DNA from: Steinernema hermaphroditum
Lineage: Eukaryota > Nematoda > Chromadorea > Rhabditida > Steinernematidae
DNA: 64,000 nt
Direction: 5' to 3'
Assembly (NCBI GenBank): GCA_030435675.1
Contig: CM059624.1
Span: 7,774,769 to 7,838,768 of the forward strand
Shown in pieces: positions 21,476 through 32,254 of this stretch. The notes under the pieces were generated by a model. That model was not told the origin of the DNA and did no database searches. It worked only from the letters and a program-made list of their open reading frames with translations. The position numbers and the translations under genes were made by a program. Position 1 is the first letter of the stretch. Each line of letters starts with the position of its first letter.

Positions 21476-22343
21476 TATAAATTTTAAAAATTTTAATTTT
21501 TTTCGCCCTCATTTCAAGCTGCTCCGATGGGATCCTGTCGCAGATTGATAGAAGCTTCAAAGGGACTGCGACAAAAGGATAGAACGTTGCTTCTATCTTG
21601 CGAGGGCGTAGGTGGTTCGTGAGGTACTAGGACATTTGCGCTTTCGATTTCAGCAATCTTTCCTTGGGTACACTATGCGCTTTGTCCAGTGCTGATGACC
21701 AATTAACCAGATTAACCACTTTTTAACTTTGGATTTCTACTTGAATGTCTGCTGTCACGTTTTTCGTTCAGTATTTGATTATTCATCAGACATCAGATGA
21801 CATCAAACATCCATTCAAAAATGATCAAAGAGCCATTAAAACAGCCTCAATTCGATGTAAATGTAGTTTAAAAAACGGCTACCACAGTCAGAAATTAAAA
21901 AGAATCACAGGACTATATTCATGGATTTTTTTACACAATCAAAACTTAAAACTGACATGGTGGAGCCGACCTTCAATTGGGTGTGATTTATTGAAATGAA
22001 TTGAGGCTGTAATCGGCCCCGATTGGTCGCCCATTTTCTCAGCTAGCTACCATTAGTAAAGGAAAAAAAGTACAATTAAAGTAAAAGAAAAAAAAGAAAA
22101 GTACAATTTGTCACCCATTCATTCTGGGTTTTCGGGTTCGGCTTTTCGGGTCGGGTACCCGAACCCGAACTTTCCGGTACCCGGACAACTCTGATTGTGT
22201 ATCCGTTAAGGTGATCGCAACTTGCGTGTTTTGGGTGCCATCGGTGGATTCACTGTTGGCACTGTCACACACGACATTCAATTTCACCATCCTGAAGGGA
22301 GCTCACGGGAACTTATGAGAACTCCAATCCAAAAAGTGATGCG

Positions 22344-22420
22344 AAAATTGGGCCGCGGAAAATTGAGCCGCGAAAATTGATCCGGAGAAAATTGAGCCGC
22401 GGAAAATTGAGCCGCGGATG
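22344..22420. repeat. Short minisatellite, GGAAAATTGAGCCGC unit
   Basis: About five imperfect 15-base copies. The unit ends in CCGCGG-like junctions. Minus-strand frames give AAQFS-type peptide repeats, which are probably not real proteins. It ends directly before the FLYWCH gene's upstream exon region. Confidence 0.8.
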
Positions 22421-22516
22421 ACATTTCCTGCACGGTGGCTGAATGTGCTGGATTCTGCAACGATGTCGCAGGCAACGCACACAGTGAGTAGATCCATCTA
22501 CATTTGTTGTTTAGGC

Positions 22517-22795
22517 ATGGATCCCAGGACTGAGAGAGGGAAGCGTCTTGCGTACCACGACGGATACGAATACAGGTTCGCTGATCACAGCGCCGATGGA
22601 GAACGCAGTTTCTGGAGATGCACGCGTAGAGGCTGTTCTGCGCGTGCTGTTGGACCAAATGAATCCACTACCGTGGCGCCTCGAGCAGGTGGAAAGCCCC
22701 ATTATCATCCGCCAGAGCCATCAAAGCAAGAAGTAAGTGGCAGTGCTCTGTTCATAATGCATCTGCAGTCTAGGTTCGATCTCGTATTGCAATAG
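22517..22795 (+). CDS. FLYWCH-type zinc-finger protein, probably partial
   Basis: After a TTTAG acceptor, the ATG at 22517 opens MDPRTERGKRLAYHDGYEYR, then RSFWRCTRRGCSARAVGP and GKPHYHPPEP. The order GYxYR, WRC, CxAR and HxH fits the FLYWCH zinc-binding domain, used for DNA or protein binding and often carried by Mutator-like transposable elements. The frame meets a good GTAAGT donor after SKQE (22731), but I found no downstream exon; read straight through it ends at 22795. It sits between a minisatellite and a MITE, so it may be a gene remnant or part of a decayed transposon. Confidence 0.65.
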   Translation: MDPRTERGKRLAYHDGYEYRFADHSADGERSFWRCTRRGCSARAVGPNESTTVAPRAGGKPHYHPPEPSKQEVSGSALFIMHLQSRFDLVLQ

Positions 22796-22805
22796 ATAAA
22801 GGAAC

Positions 22806-23002
22806 TATAGTCCATTTTTTTCGAACTCCACAAAAGCGATCAATCACCGCGCGGCGAGACCGAGAATTCGCTCCGGCACATTGAAGAAAGGCAAATATTT
22901 CGTGCGTTCGTTCGCTCCTTTCAATGCGCTAGAGCAAATTCTGGGTCCCACCGCGCTGTGAGTGATCGCCTTTGTGGAGTTCGAAAAAAAAAATGGACTA
23001 TA
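22806..23002. mobile_element. MITE with about 50-base terminal inverted repeats
   Basis: The ends TATAGTCCATTTTTTTCGAA and complement continue as near-perfect arms of about 50 bases (CTCCACAAAAGCGATCA and complement). The flanks are GGAAC on both sides (22801-22805 and 23003-23007), a candidate 5-base target duplication. A TA duplication is the alternative reading. The 197-base element has no coding capacity. Confidence 0.8.
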
Positions 23003-23819
23003 GGAACAAACGGCAGCACCCCGCGTGAAACGGCCATCGCACCCTGCACTTGCCCCGCAAAGGCGATCGCCGCAGGATCCCATATTTTCGATAGGCTCTC
23101 TAATCCCAGATGAATCACTTTCATAAGGCTCATCGGCAAATTTGCGTGCATTTTCGTTTTTCTTGCCACCTAGCCCCGTGTAGCATCAAAATATGACTGA
23201 ATAATAAAGAAACGACGAAAAAGCTTAATGTATCATGTAAAATTCCCCTTTTTGTCCTTCTACAAATGTCGTTGGATTTTTTCAGTTATTTTCCTCTTCA
23301 CGTCCCTTCCCTAAGCTATCTACGCAAAGTTCCCCGATCAAACGACACGGTGCATGCAAATTTTGGAGTTTTCATGGAATTCTTCCGCGATTGTATCCCA
23401 CAAGTGACACAGCAAGTATATCGTGACGGGACCCACGAGGGGTGTTGTCGTCACTTTCTTCGCTGCTTGATTCGGCGGAAATGATCGCGGAAGAAGCACA
23501 AGAAGTATTGTACAGGACGCAAACCGCGGACTCGAAGAAGAACAACTGAATCTGATGCCGGCAAGATCGACAATGATGGCTCAATTTTCGTACAACCCAA
23601 AAGGTGATGCCAAAATCGAAAATTCGTACAACCATCCAAAAAGAGCTGGTCACTTCCTGACGCCACGGATCCAAAGGGTGTATGGGCGGGATTTGGGTCG
23701 TGTGGCACAACGGTCGGTCGGGTCGTCCACTCGCTCTCTCTCTCTGAGGCTGTCTGGGCCGAACGAGTTGAGTGAGCGGTCGTTCTCGGCCGTCGTTGTT
23801 GGTGCAATGATCGCTTCCG
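23003..23819. other. Intergenic, no gene seen
   Basis: Frames here are short and unsupported. The stretch 23690-23800 on the minus strand is arginine-rich and continues the frame of the dispersed repeat below, so it may belong to that unit. Confidence 0.35.
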
Positions 23820-23970
23820 GCTCCCAGAAGGCCTGGAACACCAGGGAGCCGTAGTTCCACCGTCTTGCCAAGAAGCTAGTCACTGCCGCCCGACTCCGCC
23901 CGCGCCACCAGAGAAGTCGAAGTCTCGCTGAAAGTCCGCGCAACCAGCTGCCCTGATGGTTCCCGATTCA
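23820..23970 (-). repeat. Dispersed repeat copy B, shared with 9.22-9.37 kb
   Basis: Inverse copy of the 9.2 kb segment, encoding the same SFLARRWNYGSLVFQAFWEP peptide on the minus strand. Conservation of the reading frame in both copies hints at a coding origin. Upstream in this copy the minus strand adds about 60 codons (VEELLRQFPRETREERHPM) that I do not recognise. Confidence 0.7.
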
Positions 23971-24416
23971 TCCGTTGTGCTCCACCGACGCGTTTCATCG
24001 GATGCCGTTCTTCGCGTGTCTCCCGCGGAAACTGCCGAAGAAGCTCTTCAACTCCGACGTCCGCGCCGCCACCCGAGTTGAAGCCCGAGTTGAAGACAGA
24101 TGCACTGTGCTCCACCGTCATCGGAATCAGCTCTTCGCATCTCTGATCCCCGCGCACACTGATGGGATCGCCGTGTTCTACTCTGATGTGCCGAAGCCAG
24201 AAGAAGACCGGCGACTACGGAGTGACAATGTGTTTCTTGTGCATATATATGACGTCTCGCAAGGCGTAAGCCTTAGATACGAGAAATAAACTCGTAAACT
24301 CGTGGCACAAAAGGTGAAACATGCGACAAAACCAACATTAGAAAAATCTCAATACAGTATGAAACAAAAGCAGTGGAGAAGCTTAACTACAGTAGTCTGA
24401 AACGCGAAACCGATTG

Positions 24417-25540
24417 ACAAGGGAACATCCCCAAGTGATAGTTGCAGATTGAAATGAAATGTGGTGCAACGGATAGAGGAGATCTTAGGAAGACTAGCGC
24501 ACACAAAACGCGCTGCCCATATGCAGACTGGCTACCGTAAGCAGACCCCCGAAATATGAAAAATAACGGCAGTCGCGACTAGTACGTTGAAATTTCCTCG
24601 TTTTGATGTGTCTGCGTGGACCAGCGGTAGTGCTCTGAGCCACCAGTCAACGGTGTCGGGTTCGACCCCCACAGAGAATCTTCTATTTTTCGATTTGCTT
24701 TCTTTTCAACGAAACTGTACATTATTATGTTTCCTGGTGTTCACCATCATTGGTTCTTGCCTTGCTTCAAATATAGCTTAAAAAGCCCTTTGGAGAAATT
24801 GAAACTGGCAACTCAAATTTCACCTTTGTGGTGAAGCTGTTTTTCATTCTTTCGCGTTCCTATCTGTTTTGCTAATCATCTCAGGACGTGAAATGGAATG
24901 AACCAAAAAATGTTGGCTGGGATGAGTGTCGAACCCCGATCCCCAGAACGGTAACCAAGACACTATCCAGCTCGACCATACAAACAGTTGGTGCTCCGCC
25001 AACATCGCTGGCTATATTCATTTCTACGAACTTTAGAAAGGTATTCACGCGGACAAGTGCGTGTATTGGTCGGAACAGAATAGGTTCTGCCGCTATGATA
25101 TCTATAAGGATAAACAGAGAAGGGAGGACGCGAAAGAATGAAAAACAGCTTCACCACAAAGATGAAATTTGGGTTAGCAGTGCCGATTCCTGCAAAGGAT
25201 TCCAAACTAAAGCGTTGATAAACACCAGGATATGTGGAAATATATGTAGATTTGGTGAAAAGAAAAAAGGTAGAAAAAAAACAATTGGGGGTCGAACCCG
25301 ACACTGTTGACTGGTGGCTCAGAGCACTACCCCTTGACCACGCAGGAACGTCACAGAAGACAAATTTCAACATACTAGTCGCGACTGTCGTTATTTTTCA
25401 TATTTCGGGGGGCTGTTTATGGTAGCCAGTCTGCATATGGGCAGCGCGTTTTGTGTGCGCTCGTCTTCCTAAGATTTCCTCTATCCGTTACACCACATTT
25501 CATTTCAATCTGCAACTATCACTTGGGGATGTTCCCTTGT
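24417..25540. mobile_element. Foldback element with about 420-base arms and tRNA-like modules
   Basis: The left end ACAAGGGAACATCCCCAAGT is mirrored by ACTTGGGGATGTTCCCTTGT at the right. The arms (about 24417-24870 and 25085-25540) pair along most of their length with modest divergence. Each arm contains a tRNA-like module with A-box GCGGTAGTG or equivalent and B-box GGGTTCGACCCC: 24614-24671 on plus and 25286-25343 on minus. A third, different module lies in the centre on minus (A-box near 24977, B-box GGGGTTCGACAC near 24926). T-arm pairing is imperfect, so these are not functional tRNAs. No transposase frame. I found no clear target duplication. Confidence 0.85.
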
Positions 25541-25847
25541 GAGTGCAGGATCCCGAGTCGATTCCTTGACTCTTCGTGACAACAGTACTGTAGCTGTGGC
25601 GGTTCGACTTTTGCGTGCGTTGACGGCGGCGCGTCGCTCTTCGAAAAGCGCGCCTTGTTTTCCCAACTCTTGATCTCCGCGCATGTTTGTCCCACAGCAA
25701 ATTCGCGTTCTTCCTATCTTGATGAACTGGCGCTCTAGAGAATCGGCATACACGCATTAGTTTCTTTCCGTGGAAGCTATGCTATGTAGTGTCAAACTCG
25801 CATCTGTGCTAACTGTGATATTTGCTGCTTCAGATCCATTTGTAAGA

Positions 25848-28519
25848 ATGGCCACCGAACAGCCAGTTTCCCAGAACGGAGTTGCCAATGGAGGCAACGT
25901 CGAACCTCAGAGAATTGTTAAGAAGTCAGTACCGATGCCATTGTTGCAGCAAAGTGGAACCGTAAGTTATCTACTCTCTTTTATTGCATTTTTCTTGTAC
26001 GACGGTGTCGAACTCAGCTCTCTGCTCCTTTTTCTTACCTCAAGATCGTTGCAGGGCTTTCCACGACTGTGCATAACACAGTTGCTCATAGTACTTTAGC
26101 TCTTGTCAGTCCAGTAGTTTGTAAATGTAATATATTTGTTTGCCCTGTTGCAGAGAGATCCACAGCGCTTCGCTACGGACAATTTACCGCGAACTCATTT
26201 ATTTTAGGTTGTTGCTGGCGCACATCTTCTTGAGGTTTCTCTTCCTTTGGGGTCTTATACAACTAAATATCTTTATTAAGACCCGTTTATTAACTATTCG
26301 ATCAATTTCAGGTATTTGTAGGTCCGGGCTCGAAGAAGGAAGCCGAACTCCTTGGATTAGGACTTTCCCGCTTATCGTCTCGTCAGAAGGATGACCTACA
26401 CCAAGCCAAGAAGTACGCAATGGAACAGTCCATGAAGCATGTCCTGATGAAACAAACTGCGGCTCACCAACAAAACGTGCGTTTCCGCATTCACATATTT
26501 TTTAAAAATGTACCCTTTTCAGCAACAGAAAGTGGCAATGTACGCACAAGCCCTATCGCTGATGGCTCGAGTGTACATAGGTTCTATCAGCTTTGAAGTG
26601 AGGGAAGAACAGATCAAACAGGCCTTTGCGCCATTCGGGCCTATAAAGTCCGTGTGCATGTCATGGGATCCCGTGACCGGGGTAAGGTTACCATGTGCAG
26701 ATCGTTATGCTAATGGCTTTGTTTCAGCATCACAAGGGATTCGCTTTTCTTGAATATGAAGTTCCAGAGGCTTTTCTGTTAGCCTCTGAAGCTATGGACG
26801 GTGTTCTTATGGGAGGAAGAAATTTAAAGGTAACATGACTCAATTTCGTTCAATTCTAATAACAGCATTTAGGTTGGCCGTCCATCGAATATGCCTCAGG
26901 CTCAGCCAATCATTGAGATGGTAATGGAAGAGGCAAAGAGATATAATCGTGTTTACGTTGCTTCTGTACATCCAGATCTGTCAGAAACGGACCTGAAGAG
27001 TGTTTTTGAAGCCTTCGGCGAAGTTACGAAATGCAACCTTGCACGTCAGCCCGGCGGTCGTGGCCACAGGTAATGCGCTTGTCCTGTGAAACGTATTATG
27101 ATGTATTTGTAGAGGGTTTGGCTATCTCGAATTCTCTACTGCTCAAGCAGCACAGGAAGCAATCGCAGGCATGAACATGTTTGATTTAGGTGGCCAGTAT
27201 CTCCGCGTTGGAAAATGTATCACTCCACCTGATGCCTTGACTTATATTGTGCCATCGACAAATGTTTCCCTTCCAACGGCCGCTGCAGTTGCTGCCGCTT
27301 CAGTCACAGCAAAAATTCAAGCTCAAGAAGCTCTGCAAGGGACAACAGCATCGCGTGAGGTAAGCCCAGGTCGTATACTTAAGTTGCTTACGTGAGCATT
27401 TTCAGGACTCACCGAAGTACACACGTGGCTCGAGTCCCTTGGCCATTGAAGGCTCAGGAAGTAGTGGACGAAGTTCCCCTGCCGCAACTACAAGATCCCG
27501 TCGCGGGTTCGGCGGCTTTGCCTCTAATGCTCCTCCTCCAAGTGTCGTTGACCCTATCGGAGTGATCAAACCTGCTCTTGCTATAAGTGCGAGCGCCCAC
27601 AATCCGACTGAGGAGTTAAAAATCATCCCGTCAATACCACCCAGCACTCCCGCAGTCGTAGCAGATGCCGCAGAATTCGCAGCGAACAATCTCATCTCAC
27701 AGATCAAGGTTCCAAAGGCCAAGCCAGCGAAGCCTGCAACGTTTGCACCCCTTCCCGCTCATCTTGCACCGAAAGATCCAACACCAGCTGCGGAGACCGC
27801 TGAAGACGATATTGAAGAAACTTTGTTGGCGATAGAAGGCGACATGGCGCTTGTACCTGTGGAAAAGAAGAAGGAGCTCGAGAGATCAGCGACCTCCACC
27901 TCTTCATCCGGAGCAGTCGCAAAGACAGGTGAAAAACGAAAGCACTCCAGCTCAAATTCAAAGAAACGGAACAAGAAGTCGAAGAAGGACAACCAGCCCA
28001 ATCCTTCCGCAGTGAAGGTTCGTGCTAAGATGTCACCTTTTCTCATTTATATGTTGTTTTTTTTAGAACACACCTCAGGGAATGGCTGCAGCAGAAAAGG
28101 CCGGAGCTCTTACTGAACAGATTGACCCTCTAACGAAAGGAAATGAAGATGTTTCCCTCGCTCACCAAGAGGGCGTTGAGATTCGAGGGAATGACGCTCG
28201 GCACTTGTTGATGCACAAGTTGATGCGTACGAACCGATCGTCCGTCATATGCTTGAAAAATATGATCGGCCCAGAAGAAATAGACGCGGAATTAGAAAAC
28301 GAAGTGAAGGACGAGTGTTCCAAGTTTGGCCGCGTTGAGGACGTCGTCATAGTGGAGCACGCGGCGTCGAATTCCGTGAAAATTTTCGTTCGCTTTGGTG
28401 AATGTGCTGAGGCCGATAAGGCGCGTCAAGAGCTCGACAAGAGATGGTTCGGAGGACGTCAGATCACAGCCCAACTGTACGACCAAGCACTGTATGACCA
28501 TGAAGACTACACAGGATAA
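25848..28519 (+). CDS. rnp-6: PUF60 / half-pint splicing factor
   Basis: PUF60 binds U-rich tracts and works with U2AF at 3' splice sites in the nucleus. The ATG at 25848 ([11 protein letters not shown]) follows a CTGCTTCAG acceptor, a likely spliced-leader site. The N-terminal exons give [20 protein letters not shown] and [23 protein letters not shown]1 has [12 protein letters not shown] and [15 protein letters not shown]2 has [18 protein letters not shown] and [21 protein letters not shown] low-complexity Ala/Pro/Ser linker and KKRNKKSKK basic run follow. The C-terminal U2AF-homology motif has [14 protein letters not shown] and [15 protein letters not shown]. Domain order and length match PUF60. 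Introns are mostly 40-60 bases; intron 1 is about 350. Confidence 0.95.
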
Positions 28520-28756
28520 AATTTGTTATGTCGCATGCATGTTTTCCTTTTTAGCAAATGTAAAGCTGGATAAAATAGTGTCGTCGACATGTATTGATTC
28601 CTTCTGGAAGGGCGGTGGCTAGGAAAGGCGAACGTGAGGGCTTCTTTGAGTCAGTTTGGAAGATTCCTTCTCCCGACATATTGGATGTCACACACATGTG
28701 GAAAGCACGAAAGAAAATCCGTTTTATTCAAGGAGATCGATCTTCGGAATGTATCT

Positions 28757-29974
28757 TTAGACGTGCTTCATGATCTCAGAGTAGAAGGCGAGTACAAGGG
28801 CGCTACCCATCCCACGGAACACATTTCCGAGAGCTCCTTTGTAGAATCCCTGAATACAAGAAGCTTATTTGGTCCCTTTTCTCGGAAGGAATAACCTGCG
28901 GGCCTTCGGTGGTCAGGATCGTCTTCCAGCAGTGAAGGGTGTTCTTATACTGCCTGGAGTTCGCGTCGCGAGAACTCTGCATCATCATCCGCCGTCGTAC
29001 GGTGTCCCACGGGTAGCAAACGAGTCCCGCGGTTACGGTAGTGACCTGACCGATTCCCCATGCGACGAAGAAGTTGAGCTTCTTGCGGTCATCGACCACC
29101 AGCGATGTCGCTGTGTCGAATAGTCCGAAGTATGCGCCGCGGTAGATGAAGATGCCCTGTACGGAGGAGTTGAAGCCGCGGTAGAGGCCGATGAGCCCGT
29201 TGGTTTTGTAGATCTTCTTGAAGCAGTCGACGAGGCTCCGGTACTGTCGTTGTGAGGAGTCCCTGCCAAGATCCATGGCGAACATCTGCCGACCGAAGTC
29301 CAGCGGGTAGATGAAGCAAAGGGATGTGGCACCGGCAAAGCCGCCGGACGCCAAGTTCCCGGCGAAGAACTTCCAGAAGTGGGTGTGTTTATCCACGTCT
29401 CCCATGAACACTTGTTTGTAAGTGTCTTTGAAGGCAAAGTTCAGCGCCTGTTGAGGCATAATGCGAACCTGCAGAAATGCATGATTAGCAGAAGGAACTC
29501 GATCTCGTTTCTACTTTCATCCACCATCTTTATTGATGGTTGGATTCAGTCATACCAGCGATAAGCAGAAAGTTTCGGTTTCTCGACTAATTAAGAAGGG
29601 TAAAGAAAGGGGTAAAAAGGGCCTAAGAAGACCGAAGTGATTTCGAAGAGCGCTGTACGAATCTAACTGAAAGGACAAAAGAACCTACCACGTTGATTCC
29701 ATTTCCGCGCCAGAAGGAGAGTGCCCCTTGTTCCCCCCATACACGACGAAAACAATCGGCGATGCCTGAAGTTTCTTCGTAAGTGGGTTGAACAGCTTTC
29801 ATTACCTTTATACTCGGCTTCCACGGAGATGTTCTGGTGCGATCTCTGATTCTGCAGCAGCAGCTTGACCCGGTCAATGGGGGCGACGATGGTCCTCGCC
29901 AGAGCAGCCGAAGATCCACCCGCGGCGAAGTCGATCAGAAACTGGCGCTGTATCGAGGGCTCCTTCGTCGACAT
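28757..29974 (-). CDS. ant-1: Mitochondrial ADP/ATP translocase
   Basis: This inner-membrane carrier exchanges matrix ATP for cytosolic ADP. The ATG at 29974 ([20 protein letters not shown]) lies eight bases after a TTTCAG acceptor. Three mitochondrial-carrier repeats are visible: [28 protein letters not shown] and [21 protein letters not shown] is the ADP/ATP carrier signature. EYKG and [13 protein letters not shown] are joined across a 44-base intron, INV and [15 protein letters not shown] across a longer one; the usual RYFPTQ is RIMPQQ here. The end is [20 protein letters not shown]...EIMKHV with stop at 28757. Intact. It is the third gene in a minus-strand run of mitochondrial genes. Confidence 0.96.
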
Positions 29975-30550
29975 CCCGGCCCTGAAATTAGCGTCCAATG
30001 CAGACGACTGAGCATTCCACACGAATATGCCGTCGAACCAACGACGGAAAGCGAAGTCATTCACACATCCACAGTTCACACATCACACTCCAAATAGGGC
30101 CAAAGTGAATGTACGGCGACTCTAGTCGAAAACAACAAAACGAAACACGATGGTCGACAGAACGAGTTATATAATTCGCATAGTGATCAGTACCGTCGCT
30201 CGCACAGCTCACGATCCTAAAAACTGAAGGCACGATGCTCTCCGGAGACACGTTAAGTCGCCAATCAGCCACCAAAGTCCAAAGTGCGCCCTAACTTTGC
30301 CACTTTGACCTTCGAGAGAGAAGGAGGAGCCAACAGCCGTGTATGAATTCCTAGAAGATGCACTTCCGCACCACAGATAGTGTACTTATGAGCACATATG
30401 ACCACAACCACCTAGAACTCCCTGCGGACGACACACAGCTGTTCGGCAACATCCGGTTTAAAGAACGGTACCTTCTTGCTAACATTTAATACCACAATTC
30501 CTACTTATAAACTAGAAGATTCAACAACAAAGATAACAACTGCCTGTCGA

Positions 30551-30765
30551 TTAGGCCATCGTGTTCCACTCCTCGCTGACGGCGCGAGCGACGATGATTC
30601 CGCCAACGAATCCAGCGACTCCCTTAGCAAAGCACCAAATAAGTACAGTAGCAGAACCAATGGGAGTACCTTGAGCAGATTCCACTGGAACGGATTGTTG
30701 TACAGATTGACCGCGAAAGCGAAGGTGCCTTGCGCCTTAGGAGGTTGGGCTTCAGGACGGAACAT
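30551..30765 (-). CDS. Tom6-like mitochondrial membrane microprotein (55 residues)
   Basis: A TTTTTAG acceptor precedes the ATG at 30765. Exon 1 reads MFRPEAQPPKAQGTFAFAVN then LYNNPFQWNLLK. A 47-base GTACTC...GCTAAG intron leads, in phase 0, to GVAGFVGGIIVARAVSEEWN and stop TMA* at 30551. One helix spans GVAGFVGGIIVARAV. The pattern FxxNL, a glycine-rich helix, AR and S near the end resembles Tom6, a small subunit of the outer-membrane import complex. This is resemblance only, but position between iscu-1 and the ADP/ATP carrier also suggests a mitochondrial role. Confidence 0.55.
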
Positions 30766-31015
30766 GACTGTGATGCAGAATTCCTAAAAATCACAGAGAT
30801 ACTTTAGAAACGCATGGCGAAAAAGTTGAAGATAACTCGAGCCCGGATTGAGACCAGGGAACAACACAAGCAACGGGATAGAGAAAAAATACATTCACGA
30901 CAAACAATCGAAAATAATGAGCAGAGGCTATATACAACACTGTTGCGTTCCAAATAACTCGTGTCATCAAATAACTAATAAAATTCTATCTGGTGACGTT
31001 GCTGCAACGTCGACT

Positions 31016-31587
31016 CTACGGAGCTGCTCCGGTCGTGGCATCTGTCTTCTTCTGCTTTTTGTGGTAGTCGCTCAGGGCGGCTTGAATGGCGTCCTGTGCA
31101 AGCACTGAAACAAGGAAATGAAGCGGACGTGGGCCTGGACAACTCACTTGAACAATGGAGCTTCACTGGAGGGAGGCACAATTCCTTCGCGATGTGCTCG
31201 TTCTTGATGGTCTTCGCGTAATCGATCTGCTTTCCTTTGATCATCTCCGTGGCCAAAGAACTGCTGGCGATGGCCGATCCACATCCGAACGTCTTGAACT
31301 TCGCGTCAATGATCTTTCCGCTTTCATCAACCTTAGGTAAGTTGGAGGTGACACTATCTGCAACGCTGACATACCTTGATCTGAAGTTTCATAACGTCAC
31401 CGCAGGCAGGAGCTCCAACGATGCCCGTTCCTACGGTCAGATCGTTCTTGTCCAGAGCTCCCACATTGCGCGGATTTTCGTAGTGGTCAATCACGTTCTT
31501 GTGGTAGCTAGCGGAAGCCAGACGAGTCGCGACTGAACGGTTTGCCGGATTAAGAACCGACGAAACGAGACGGCTAGGTGAGGCCAT
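31016..31587 (-). CDS. iscu-1: Iron-sulfur cluster scaffold IscU, mitochondrial
   Basis: IscU is the scaffold on which NFS1 and frataxin assemble Fe-S clusters in the matrix. The ATG at 31587 lies six bases after TTTTTCAG. The leader MASPSRLVSSVLNPANRSVA is arginine- and serine-rich, a matrix-targeting type. YHKNVIDHYENPRNVGALDK, GIVGAPACGDVMKLQIK, FKTFGCGSAIASSSLATEMI and LPPVKLHCS carry the three cluster-binding cysteines, with LPPVK the HSC20/mortalin-binding motif. The end is LAQDAIQAALSDYHKKQ...TGAAP with stop at 31016. Two short introns. Intact. Confidence 0.96.
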
Positions 31588-32254
31588 GGCAATCTGAAAA
31601 AGTAACTTTGACAGGATCGAAAATCACATCACGAGTACCGCGGATAAACATTGCGAAAAGAGTGATTACGAAAGTAAAAAATGTTCCTCCCAGAACAGCA
31701 ATCATTACCCGACAGGGCGGTCGTGCTAAGACGTACATGTCAACTGTGAGCATCGTCCACTACGGTACAAGGTGATAAGACGATGAGGCGAAATCCGTGG
31801 CGCCGCTGGATCTACCGTAATCTGATACGGTCGCTCCGACACACTTTCACTATAATGAAAACGAAAGTGCCGTGAAGTGGAGCACAAAAGGAACACATAC
31901 GCCCAGAAGCAGTTTTCAGCTGATTTTTCCACCTTTTCGCTAGGAATGCAAAACGAACTTCCTGGGAAGCTAGCAGCACGGTAATATATTAATTTGGATG
32001 AGATAAAATCAGATTACCGTAAGACTGATGAGAGCTAACACTAACGTCGATGTTTGCAACCAGATGCTACGCTCATCTGCAAGTTGAAGCTCGTCGGGGG
32101 AAATTCGTACGTTCAGCCGACAGTTGCAATTTGCATATCCCGTTGTTTATCGACGCCTAGACGTCTGTTTTCTCTCGTCCAGACGTCTATTTCCCCTTGA
32201 TGGCGTCTGTTTTCGGTGGGAGGAGGGAAGAATTGTGAACCTCAATTTCGTGCC
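31588..32254. other. Divergent promoter region between iscu-1 and spe-39
   Basis: About 660 bases with no gene, between two genes pointing away from each other. It contains several TACNGTA motifs (near 31811, 31830, 31980 and 32012). Probably regulatory for both genes. Confidence 0.45.

Noticed and set aside
24614..24671. Functional tRNA gene
   Set aside because: Promoter boxes are present but the T stem and acceptor stem do not pair properly, and the same module is mirrored in the other arm of a foldback element.
30505..30765. 86-codon unspliced frame at the Tom6-like locus
   Set aside because: Removing the 47-base intron gives a more sensible protein with a helix and AR-S motif.
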